From Cylindrobasidium torrendii FP15055 ss-10 (taxonomy: Eukaryota; Basidiomycota; Agaricomycetes; Agaricales; Physalacriaceae), in NCBI GenBank assembly GCA_000934385.1, contig KN880446.1:1-64000 (forward strand): DNA of 64,000 bases, read 5' to 3'. The stretch's first letter is position 1, and the number at the start of each line of letters is the position of its first letter. The notes under the pieces are model-generated. The model did no database searches. It had not been told where the DNA came from and was given only the letters and a program-made list of their open reading frames with translations. Below are positions 1-10,090 of this stretch, piece after piece. Made by a program: the position numbers and the translations under genes.

Positions 1-1
1 A

Positions 2-172
2 ACCGGGCTCGAGGCGGACTCGTTCAGCGTCATTCTGCATATCGACAAACCTACGCCGACGCAGCTAGCCGGTTCGGCTAATCCTCAGTTCAATGCGTGG
101 ACCTCAATGCCTGTGCAGGGTGTGGTGACCGTGGTCGTGTGTCCCGCTAGTGTTGGTTATCGCAGCGAATGA
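2..172 (+). CDS. 3' end of an unidentified gene
   Basis: One frame is open from the window edge to a TGA at 170-172 and encodes about 56 residues. It includes a stretch reading D-S-F-S-V-I-L-H-I-D-K and a valine-rich end. No start is inside the window, so only the last exon is visible. The sequence is too short to assign to a family. A GTGTGT at about 136 could instead be an intron donor with an acceptor near 195, in which case the gene would run further. I cannot choose between these two endings. Confidence 0.35.
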   Translation, partial: TGLEADSFSVILHIDKPTPTQLAGSANPQFNAWTSMPVQGVVTVVVCPASVGYRSE

Positions 173-1196
173 TCTGTCATTTGCATGTTGTAGGGTAAAG
201 ACTGTTGTGTAGTTTCGACCGTACGACTACATCACAATGCCAGGCTGTGACTGCGTCCTCTACTCTGGCGAACGTCGTGGGTGGAGATCATATCGAGACG
301 GTTTGTTCTTGCCGCTGGTCGGCCGCGCCCCCCCGATCTGGAAGTAGGTGGTGGTTGTTGTTAAGGTTGAGATAAATTGAGCATGACGCCTAGCCAAGCG
401 GAACTGTTTTTCCGCATGATGCCATGTGGCGAGTGTAGAGTGTTTTGGGGTTGGTGGACGGTGAAAAACAAGGGCGAGGTGGTCGACGAAGGCTTATACT
501 GAGCCATCGTCGTTGTCCAATGCAAACAGTATATATCACGCATATATTGATTATTGTTGTGATGCAGTCCCGCTGATCCAATCGCTTGGGCTGAATCCGA
601 AAGTACGGTAATCTCAGCAATTCCTTTGTTTGGTCCGGCAGTTTACACGCGCCAGTCAAGCGAGGGTTCGAGTCGTCGAGACATGGACCCAAACCTTTTT
701 GTCCAATCCAACCTTGCCTGCGTCGGTAACATTCAAGGGGAAAACTCGGGCGGCGATGGGTTATAAAAGATACCCATCTTCATAACCCCAGAACGTGTAA
801 AAGCTTGTTTTTGCCAATCCGCGGAAGCAAGCAGGAGTGGTCGGTCGGAAATTGGAATTCATGTCGGGGCTTCTTGGGAGACGATTCGGACGCAGAGGGG
901 AAACTCTAAAGCCTGACTGCTGCTTCCTACAGAGCACCTCGTGTATGAAACAATCCCATAACCCAGCCTAGATTCCCACATCACATCTACATACAGGTAG
1001 CCCATCTAGAGAACGACCCAGAACCCAGTAAAAGTAACAAACGTCTAGTAAAGCGATAAAGCAGAGCAATCCAATGATCCTAAATAATACAGATATGCGA
1101 CGCAAGCGTGGCCCGAGAGAGAAATGGTAGCGATGATAGTTGTTGTGTACGAGTGAAATGTCCATGAGGTGGTAGTGGCAGTAGCGGAGGAGACGT
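173..1196. other. Gap with no supported gene
   Basis: About 1 kb lies between the partial gene and the 3' end of ATX1. The frames here are short and none resembles a family I know. It probably holds the 3' ends of both neighbouring transcripts. I see no repeat or RNA gene. Confidence 0.5.
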
Positions 1197-1639
1197 CTAT
1201 GCCAGGATGGCGCCAGACACAATCTAACGTAAAATCAGCACCACCCAACGTTTCCACTGCCGCAGGCCACGCACCTTTTTGCCCGTCTTCTCAATGCGAG
1301 CGAAGACAACATCGTAAGGAATAATCCCAGTAACGATGACCTCCTGTTTGTCCAAGTTGACCGTATAGTTGTTCACACCTGCCGCAAGTCAGTCTTGAGT
1401 CGATGGAGCACCTGAAGACACGTACCATCGGTCTTGGATTTTTCCAATACACGGGTGACGGCGCCCGAGCATCCAGTGCATGTCATCTATGAGAACAAAA
1501 GGACCGCCAACGTTAGGAGAAACGCGCCAAATCATGATCGGAGACTAGCGCACCTTGACATCGAACTTGTACGTGTGCTCAGCAGCCTGGAGACGCGTCA
1601 GTCGCCTCTCCGAGCACGCGCAGAACGCGTATGTACCAT
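1197..1639 (-). CDS. ATX1: Copper metallochaperone Atx1
   Basis: Spliced from five exons: 1637-1639, 1554-1586, 1426-1486, 1275-1378 and 1197-1223. The product has 75 residues, the usual size for Atx1. Residues 13-18 read M-T-C-T-G-C, the MxCxxC copper-binding site of the heavy-metal-associated fold. The rest follows the beta-alpha-beta pattern and ends K-T-G-K-K-I-V-S-G. Atx1 carries Cu(I) in the cytosol to the secretory-pathway copper ATPase Ccc2, which loads multicopper oxidases and the iron-uptake ferroxidase; this is family knowledge. The first coding exon is the ATG alone, read from a good donor right after it and an acceptor at 1587. It stands alone, tandem to the permease gene upstream. 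Confidence 0.9.
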
Positions 1640-2098
1640 GATAGTTCGTCTATCAGTCCGAAATGTTAGACGCGGTAAGAGGTTTCTCATACACGACATA
1701 CAAAAGGAAAGAATGAGAGACGTGAACCGGAGATGCAGAGAGAGAGGGACAGAAAGGTATAAGAGGATTTCCAGCGGAGGTTGGTGGAAATTCGTGTGAT
1801 CAGACACGCTGTCTTTTATAAGAAAATCCAGATTGCGCAATCTCGATCCACGCAGCCTTGCACTCCCCTGATCCGAAAGCCATCCAACCTATCGCCATAT
1901 GTCCTTCATTCGGCCTGCACGCATCCCTCCTCAAGGCTCAATTACAAGGGTGTTTGCCCTCGGGGCTGGTGCGGTGTAATCTCGACATTAATCACCCTTT
2001 CCACCGTCCGCCGGTTGTGTATAAACCCCAATAATATATACATCCAATCACCTGTATACCCATCCCACCCCCCGCGTCCATGCAGTGAGCTTCTTGGA
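1640..2098. promoter_or_regulatory. Intergenic region with the ATX1 promoter
   Basis: This 459-bp stretch separates the ATX1 start from the stop codon of the permease, both on the minus strand. It should contain the ATX1 promoter and 5' leader and the permease 3' UTR. An AT-rich block near 2020-2042 is the only striking feature. I see no gene. Confidence 0.4.
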
Positions 2099-4652
2099 CT
2101 ACCGACGGGCACTGTTGTCTAGCATTTCTACTTGTTCATCACCTTCAGTCGCTACACTTTGCCATCCTTCGCCAGCATGCGGCCGACCGCGTATTCTGGC
2201 CCAGAACGGCTGGATCCAAGCTATATTATGTTCACCGTTAACCTTCATCCCACCCGAGGCCGTCTTTGCGGACGGACAGAGCACTCACCAAGAACCCGAG
2301 GCGTTTCTCTATCTGCACGATGCGTCACATAGTATACGGGCACGCCTGCAAGCACGAAGCCTGGAGGTTACGTCGAGTGTGTTAGCCAAAGAAGCGATGC
2401 CTCATGTAGACGCTGCGCACCAAGAACAGCGAGTCCTTGCAACGGCGCTGCCACTACCGGCATAAATATCAGGAACAACGCGACCTGGAAAGTCGCGTCA
2501 AATTCGCGAGGCGCGTGCGGGCGGCCAGATTGCCACTCACACCACAAAAGATCAGAGGCGTGGTTATCCATGTTTTGTATGGCCTATTTGCAAATGTCTG
2601 AGCTTCATTGGAATTCCAATGAACCTCACCGACCTTTCGAGTGCAGGCTCCTTCACGCGTAAAATGACTAGACCGAGGACCTGAACATGCCAGGTAAGTA
2701 CTTTAGGATTTTCCTTGGGTAACCGTCGCAGCTCACACTCAGAAAGTAAAATCCCCATGAAGCCACAACGGAGAAATTAATCAGAGACCGAAACCCGCCG
2801 CCCATAAGAATAAATGCAGACGTTATCGCAGTCTGCAGTAATGTGGCATTTAAGGGTGTCTTCCGTGTAGAATGTAGTCGGCCGAAGAACGAAGGGAGGT
2901 ATCGTTCCCGACCAGCGGCGTATATCAGTCTTGAAGTAGTGAAGAAGGCCCCTGGATAAAAAGAGTTTAGGTTGCTTGCAGAAGCGTATGACCAACAAGA
3001 CCGACCGTTCAGAGCCCCGAAACAAGAAAATGCAACCATGCAGGCAAAGATAGTACCACCGATGGGCCCAAATAATGCTCTCCCAAAGTCCATTGCAATT
3101 GTATTACTGCGACCCACGGTATCCTAAAAGGGATGAGGCGCTGTGAAATGGGCAAATGGAATGAGAACCTTGTCCAGTACCACAAAGTACGAAACATTCG
3201 CTAGAAGAAACAGAACCTAGCGGAGTTGAAGGTTATGAATAAGGCCAGCTCAAAAGAAAGGGCATACCATGACGATTGCCATGCTCGAATGGATCGTTCT
3301 TGGGATGGACTAGTGACAAATATGAACCCAATTTTCTTCCATCACTTGACTGTGCTGACCTTGGAAGGGTTGTGCATTTCACCGGCAACATAATTGGCCT
3401 GGTCCCAGCCATCAAATGCCCATAATCCTGAATACAATGCTAGGGAATACGCCGACGGACTGTGACTAGACCCTTCGAACAGTGGTCCAGTGAAAGAAGT
3501 TGACATTTTCCCACGAGCGAGTTGAACTATGCCCAATACCGCAATGAAGAGCTGAACGGATGATCTCATATAGCGGGTGATGAACGAGGATGAAGGCACG
3601 CACCAGAGCGGCAATCTGTGGACTGTCGTCAACGTCTTCATCGACGCGTCATGGTATCAACGCACTTTCACAGTCGTGAAAATGACCGCGGCACGCGCGC
3701 CAAGTTGCCGCGTCCAAATGCACATTGCTGAGACGACGCAGACAGCACCAATGGCCGTGAGATGGATGGCCCATCCAGACACGTCGTCCGGAGACACATT
3801 CTCCTTGGTTGTATGTTTGAAGATGCGAAGTATGTATTCTGCAAAAATCAGGCTAATGACCGCATTTCCACCTAGTGTCTGGTGAGCACGACATTGTGCG
3901 CAGAAAGTAGCACTAGCCTGGTTTTAGGGCTATGATGGCCGTCCACGCATATAGATACGAAAGAAGGGGACCGTAGGCATACGCAAGGTATGCTTGAGCG
4001 CCACCATTCTCGGGAATTGCAGAGCCCAGCTCAGCGAAGCTACTGGCACCTGTCCAGCCGAGGACTCCAGCCACCATCCATACAATCAGACTGGCCCCCA
4101 CGCTGTTTGTATTTGCAACCACCACGCCTGGAGAAGAGCTGCGAAGATACATCGGTGAGCAGGACGGAGGGCAATGATTTCACGTAGGAACGCACAAGAT
4201 ACCGGAGCCTATCTGGACATCATAAGGCAACGGACATACTCGAAGAAGAGGAGACGCACCTGGAGGCCAACGCAGAGCGCAATGCCTGCAAAATACCCGT
4301 TGAACTCGCGTCGGAATACGTGTGGGACCCAACTAACCGTTCCACACACTGATACTTTTCTCTGAACCGCCTTGGGGCTGGATCTCGGGGTCGGTCACGC
4401 TCGAGCTGAGCGGTAAAAGGTCATTTCGAAAGTCAAACCCGCTGATAGAATATGAACGGCCTCTAGAGATGCAAAGCAACTGTGGTTAGAGCACGTGAAG
4501 CGTGTCGAGTGTAGTTGTACATACCGCGTCCGCAGAGGTGCAGGGCCCTCGGAGAGCTCCAAATTTCTCAGAGAATCTTCAGAATCACGCGTCCCGGTCG
4601 CGGCAAATGGTTTGGACTGGTCGAGCTCATCGTCAATGGCGGCATACGACAT
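2099..4652 (-). CDS. Amino-acid permease, LAT/methionine-permease type
   Basis: Sixteen exons join in phase to 561 residues: 4525-4652, 4338-4462, 4260-4285, 4196-4212, 3918-4138, 3666-3871, 3360-3551, 3268-3309, 3169-3216, 3006-3123, 2737-2951, 2634-2680, 2541-2583, 2421-2484, 2289-2360 and 2099-2220. The N-terminal 70 residues are hydrophilic. Then come W-N-G-I-A-L-C-V-G-L-Q and G-S-G-I-F, the first helix and substrate motif of the APC superfamily. About twelve hydrophobic segments follow, with F-A-E-L-G and G-R-E-R-Y-L-P blocks typical of LAT and fungal Mup1-like carriers. It should import neutral amino acids, perhaps methionine, at the plasma membrane; the substrate is inferred. One intron (3872-3917) has a GC donor. 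Start codons of this gene and SDH3 are 87 bp apart. Confidence 0.88.
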
Positions 4653-4739
4653 GGCGGAGTGAGGTATCAAACGATCGGGATTGGCCCGGAACCAAGGACC
4701 GGCGAGACAGCTGATTTCACAACTGTCCCGACTACCACC
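4653..4739. promoter_or_regulatory. Divergent promoter, permease and SDH3
   Basis: Only 87 bp separate the two start codons, so both genes must share this control region, or start transcription inside each other's leader. No clear TATA box is visible. Confidence 0.5.
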
Positions 4740-5449
4740 ATGATCGCTGCTCGTCTTGGCCTCCAATCTGTGTCTGTGCTCAGGCAGACTCCCCGCGTCG
4801 GTGTGTGAATTGTCCGCGAAACTTGGCCGTTCTCTCATATCAGTATACGCAGTGCGTTCCCATGTCATCAAGCGGTAAGGAATACCTGCCCCGCTTATGA
4901 CACCGACTAATGCTTTACAGGGCCGTCCAGACGGAGAGTATCCCTGCCGCCTCATCCGGCCACATCCTGAGGAAGCAAGCTTTGGCCAGGCCCAGCAGCC
5001 CGCACTTCACTATCTACGAGCCTCAGCTCACATGGCTTGCGTCCATCGCTAACCGTGCCACGGGTGTTGGCCTTAGCGTCTGTACGTAGTTTCCTACTGC
5101 TGGCCCTCAATCTACCTCACATCATTCGTAGTGTTCTATGGCTTTTCACTTGCCTACCTGGTCGCGCCCTCCACCTTCTCTAGCGAGAATGTCGTCTCGA
5201 CCGTAAAGTCGCTCCCGAGCAGCGTCAAGATTGCGGGCAAGGCCATCCTCGCTGGGCCATTTACTTTCCACTCCTTCAATGGTGTCCGTCATCTGCTTTG
5301 GGATCTCGGATACTGTGCGTGACTTCTCTTGCCCCGCGCTTTCCTCCCACTGACTGGCGCTAGTCATCACCGTTAAGGGCTGCTATCAGTCGGGATACGC
5401 CGTTCTTGGTCTCACTGCCCTCGGCACCGCTGGACTGGTTGCCTGGTAG
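4740..5449 (+). CDS. SDH3: Succinate dehydrogenase cytochrome b subunit
   Basis: Five exons (4740-4800, 4853-4874, 4921-5081, 5132-5314, 5364-5449) give 170 residues in unbroken phase. The first 40 residues are rich in Arg, Ser and Val and lack acidic residues before position 45, as expected of a mitochondrial presequence. The mature part begins S-P-H-F-T-I-Y-E-P-Q, followed by S-I-A-N-R-A-T-G-V, the quinone-site region of SdhC. Three membrane helices follow, with H-S-F-N-G-V-R-H-L-L-W-D-L-G carrying the haem-ligand histidine region. The protein anchors complex II in the inner membrane and passes electrons to ubiquinone. The start was chosen because it alone gives the presequence in frame. 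It is divergent from the permease gene. Confidence 0.93.
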
Positions 5450-5785
5450 TTCTAGCAACTGTACAATGGAATACATCTTTTTGGCCTGGATGTCTGGTAA
5501 ACGATTGTGTGCTCGGCTGCACTCCGCACGTATCAGCGGGCAGTCTGCAGTGCTGATGGATGTGTGCGTGAGCACTCAAATGGCCCGTGAAGACTCCAAT
5601 AGACATCTTCACAACAGATGCGAATTCGGAATAATCATTTAGATAGTCTACAGTTAGACTCGACACCAGCCGCTTCGCCAACCTGATGATAGTCGATCAG
5701 GCTGCCAGGCGAGTCCCATCACTTGTTATCGTGACGAGTCGGGCGCCTGGCTCGAGACTAGTCTACAGTTCGCAATCGTCGGGCA
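5450..5785. other. Convergent intergenic region
   Basis: SDH3 and the downstream TRM1 copy end toward each other here. The 336 bp should hold both 3' UTRs. Nothing else is seen. Confidence 0.5.
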
Positions 5786-7845
5786 CTACTCTGCTTTGCG
5801 CTTCGGCCGGGAGCCAGGCCCCCAGTTTGGTGGGACAGGTTGATAGCGCACCAACCCAATCTTCGACGCCGTCACCGTCTCCACATCTGGATGAGATGTA
5901 AAGTCGGCCTCCATCCTATACACTCCCGTCAGAGTCTTTTCACACAGGCGAGAGGAACGCGCACTTGGGTGCTTTGCTCAGCAAAACTCTCGCAGGGGAC
6001 CGTTGCCCTATTTTGTCCATCTTCACTGGATGCAGCTTTGCGATGAAGCTGCGGTATATGTCGTATACTGCCGCCCGGCTCGCTGTCGTCTTGAGCGAGC
6101 CTGCTTTAGCGTGGCTACGCGAGACGCTGTGTCCAGCGTTGAGCAGAGCCGATGTAAGTTGGTTGAGCGACGGCGTCTGGCAGTGGAAGAAGGCTGATAT
6201 TTGGGATGGAGTAAAGTAAAACGGTGTCGGCAGCTCTTCCTGGGCGACGGTAAGCATCCCCGTCATACGCGCCTCTGTACCGTAGTTTCCTGGCTTAGAG
6301 GATATGTGAGACAACATCCGGGAGACGAATTCAGGCGAGTGGATGGGGGCGGACCACATTGGCCCGGCGAGCTGTTCGGAAAGTTCAGCCAGGTATAGAA
6401 AAAGGGAAAATAAGGCGCACATGTAACTTGGAGCTACACTCCGGACAACGGTGTGTATGCTCTATGCCAGGATGAGTCTTGAAGATGGGTTTGGTATTCA
6501 CAGAATCGCCAACGTTAGGCTTGGATGAGCGGCCGAGCGGCTGCTCGTACCAAGCCTGACACGATGAGCAGACATAATAAGCCGCGGTTTTCCTGCATAT
6601 CGCGTCGGTAAAGAAGAGTGGGCTGATCATAGAACGTACGTGATAGCTTTCTTTACCTCCTGGGGCGCCGTGTGCACCCGCACAAATATACGAAAGTAAA
6701 AGTCAATCGACAAGGAGACGAGAGGTTCAATGTATCGTCCATATCGAGCAGCCGAGGTTGAAACAGTGTGCAAGAGAATGCGAAGAGCAGCTTCATGGCT
6801 GTACTCGGATATCATCGAGACGCCTCCATAATTCGAGAAACTACCAGAGCTGTTAGTAACGCAGTATTGACTTCTCTTGGGTCATCCTACCATTTCTCTG
6901 GATAGTAATTTGTCGCAAGAACTGGCGCGTCGGTGCATGTAATGCAAATAAGACCTCCATCCCGAGCTGCCTGTACTGCTGCGTCAATGAAGGGTGCAGC
7001 GGTCCCGTACGGGTCGACGTCGACAACATCCACACGCTTAGCTTCATCACGATGGGAGTACATAAGCGTGCAGGCATCGCCCTCGTTGACCCGTATCATA
7101 GAAATGTTTTCCTCAGAGGCATCTATGTCGTTCCACGCTGCATTGCGTTTGATAGCTGCAACAGCCCCGGGCAAAAGGTCGTTGGCAATGACTTGTCTGA
7201 GCAAAGATAAGAGGAGTTCAGTGAGACTCAAATGGTTTGGGCTAACTTGACAAGTGGAATTTCCTTTGCGTAGCGTATAGAACGTAGACCAGTTGCAGAC
7301 AGCGCCTCTAGTATTGTGATTTTATGGGATTGATATGGCTGAAACCAGTTGAGCACTTCGTCAAGACGCTATTTCAGATGCACACCTCCGCGATAGCCGC
7401 GCTGCCTAGTATAGTGAGCATGACGGGCAGCTAGGACAGTCACACATACCACTCTCTTGTAGTTTCGCCTTCTTCCCACAGACTCGTCTCCATTTCTCCT
7501 CTTGCTCAGAGTTGTAAAGCTCGCTCCATGCGTTGATGGCCACAACGCTAAGGTCCCTGTTGAATTCTTGAACTGGGTTCAAGAATGCTTCGCCGGAGAC
7601 TAAGATGGATGTTGTATTCTCCTTGTAGAGCGTATATCCCTCGGGTATGGTCCTGGTGACTTGGACACTGCGCCCGCCAAGTTTCAGTCTCCCATTTGAA
7701 ATAAATGTGCGTAATGATTGGGGGAGGATGCGAGAGAGAATGGTGGGCTTGGTGAAGGTAGGTGCTAAAGGCCTTTGATCCGTGTTCACAACGCGATCGC
7801 CGGCATCTTTAGCAGTCTGCGTCCGAAGTCGAAGGAGCTGAACAT
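5786..7845 (-). CDS. TRM1: tRNA (guanine26-N2)-dimethyltransferase, copy B
   Basis: Nine exons join in phase to 533 residues: 7790-7845, 7450-7667, 7386-7405, 7247-7338, 6891-7196, 6640-6840, 6421-6592, 5965-6371 and 5786-5915. Trm1 signatures are all present: [28 protein letters not shown] (SAM site), D-P-Y-G-T-A-A-P-F (catalytic), and C-x2-C pairs of the zinc domain near C-S-S-C and C-P-E-C. It dimethylates G26 of tRNAs with S-adenosylmethionine. The 5' end is uncertain: no ATG lies where copy A starts. I propose an upstream exon starting [13 protein letters not shown] joined across a 122-bp intron. The same region could instead be read as an Arg-rich extension without intron, but that reading lacks an ATG. 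All other exon junctions match copy A. It ends in K-R-K-A-E. Confidence 0.82.
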
Positions 7846-7949
7846 CTTCGAGCTACCCGCAACTTCAAGTAACAAAAAAGAGTACAGGATATACATAGAT
7901 ATATGCACAAGATATGATAGATACATTTTTTGTCGACCCTACACTCGCG

Positions 7950-9914
7950 CTAGTCCTCTGCCTTGCGCTTTTTGCCTTGGGGCTTCGAGCCCGGTCCCCA
8001 ATGGGATGTCGGATTCTCCTGATACCGCACCAGCTTGAATTTGCTCGAAGTCAATTCTGTCGCACCAGCATGCCACTTGAAGTCTGCCTCGGTCCTACAA
8101 TAAATAACGTCAGATGCATAGTCATCCAATAACAAGGAATTACAGACAAAGGCTCTTTGCTCAGAAGCTTACGCGCAGGCGAGTGCTCTGAGATGTTCTC
8201 CATCTTTACGGGGTTGAGCTTCACATAAGATCGGAAGATATCGTAAATCTCTGCTCTGGTTGCGGTCGTTTTGAGTGAGCCCGCACTGGCATGGCTGCGA
8301 GATACTTGATGACCGCCGTGGAAGAGTGCCGATGCCACTTGTCCAATGGATGGTGTTGTGCAGTGGAAGAAGCCTGCAAGTTGTCGGGGGGTGAAGTAGA
8401 AGGGCAAAGGGAGCTCTTCTTTTGCTACCGTGAGCATGCCAGTCATGCGCGCCTCCGTGCCATATTTCCCTGGATGAGCAGAAACGTGGGATAGCACTTT
8501 GGAGATGAACGCTGGTGAATGAATGGGGCCAGACCACATAGGACCAGCGAGCTAGCCACAGTTAAGCATAAGCATTGAAGAGAAAGGAATTGACGTACAT
8601 GAAGATTCGAGTTGCATTCTGGACAATGCTCAGTGTTCGGAATGCCAGTGTGTGTTTTGAAGAGGTAGTTGACATTGCCCGACTTTTCGTGTTTCTTTTC
8701 GATGACCCGACCCAACGGCTGTTCATACCAAGCCTGACATGACGCGCAGACATAAAAGGTCGCAGTTTTGCTAGTAGGATGTTAGCGTACATGTCGAGGA
8801 ACCGGTGTGATGAAGTATACGTTATGACTTTCTTGACCTCAAGTGGCGAAGTATGAATTCGCACGAATACACGTATATAGAAGTCAATGGAAAGGGAAAC
8901 CAGAGGTTCAATGTAGCGTCCATATCGAGATGCAGAAGTAGACAGCGCGTGAAGGAGGAGGCGCAATGCTGATTCGTGACTGTACTCGGACTTCATAGAG
9001 ACACCCCCATAGTTCGACAGGCTGAAAGACGTGAGTCAAATCCTCACTAAATGTAGCAACTTTGCTGACCATTTTTCTGGGTAGTTGTTGGTCGCTAGAA
9101 TAGCCAAGTCGGTGCAAGTGATGCAGAGAAGCCCTCCGTCACGTACAGACTGTATCCCAGCATCAATGAACGGGGCAGCAGTGCCATACGGATCAAGGTC
9201 GACGACGTCTACACGCTTTGCATCCTCTCGGTGGGAGTACATCAGCGTACAAGCATCACCTTGATTCACACGTATTTTGCCATTGTTGGCTTCCGGCATT
9301 TCGATGTCGTTCCAAGTCACATTGCGTTTTATAGCTTCGACGGCATCTGGGGAGAGGTCGTTTGCAATAACGTATCTGAGGGCTGTGAATATGGGGAAAT
9401 GTTTGGAAGATGTGGACGGACTTGACGTGGGGAATTTCCTTGGCGTAGCGGATGGAGCGGAGGCCGGTCGCGGAAAGGGCTTCAAGGATTGTGATTTTCT
9501 GAGGGATGAAGACTGGCTAGGACGCCATTTAGCACTTGGTTCACGGCGTTCTGGTGAAGCCAAACCTCCTTCTCTTGAGGTTGATCCGTCTCGATTTTCT
9601 CGGTTTCAGCTACCTCTGTTTTGACCTCATCTACTATCGGTGAAAGTTCAGCATGGTATATGCGGTTGTATGAACGACTGACCTTTTCGTTTCTTGTTAC
9701 TCTTCCGACCGGCTTGTCTTTGGAGAGACTTTTTCCATGTCTCTTCTTTCTCAGCGTTGAATAATTCACTCCAGGCAGTGATACACGCGACGCTGAGGTC
9801 CCGGTTGAATTCTTGTACGGGGTTCAAGAACGCTTCGCCTGCGACCAGAATCGAGGTTGAGTTTTCCTCGTGAAGTTTAAAGCCTTCGGGCACAGTTTTC
9901 GCGGTGGTGTCCAT
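7950..9914 (-). CDS. TRM1: tRNA (guanine26-N2)-dimethyltransferase, copy A
   Basis: Eight exons (9683-9914, 9566-9633, 9422-9516, 9070-9375, 8821-9021, 8599-8770, 8148-8551, 7950-8094) give 540 residues with continuous phase. The order is the same as in copy B: N-R-D-L-S block, SAM-binding A-T-G-L-R-S-I-R, catalytic D-P-Y-G, zinc cysteines, then the C-terminal winged-helix-like part with [11 protein letters not shown]. The C-terminus carries G-K-K-R-K, a likely nuclear signal. The start ATG lies only eight codons before the conserved P-E-G-F, so there is no room for a mitochondrial presequence. The role is N2,N2-dimethylguanosine at tRNA position 26. Its stop is about 100 bp from the proposed start of copy B, so the two form a head-to-tail pair. 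It is divergent from the SNF2 gene, 176 bp between starts. Confidence 0.92.
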
Positions 9915-10090
9915 GTCTTTCGTGGTCTTTCCAGCCGTGTACAAATTCTGAAGCGGAAGGGTAAAGTACGAAGGAGAGAAGGATCAGAATATCTAAAGTG
10001 ATCGCAAGATGGGGCCAATATAATCGACAATACTGCTGTGACGGCGCGTGACACTGGCGCGCTTTCGCTCTCTACGACCAACTGGCAACG

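Noticed and set aside
655..680. A GGGTTCGAGTC motif like a tRNA T-loop
   Set aside because: No paired T-stem, acceptor stem or anticodon arm can be built around it.
5786..7845. The idea that TRM1 copy B is a pseudogene
   Set aside because: Apart from an unresolved start, every exon keeps phase and all catalytic and zinc motifs are intact.
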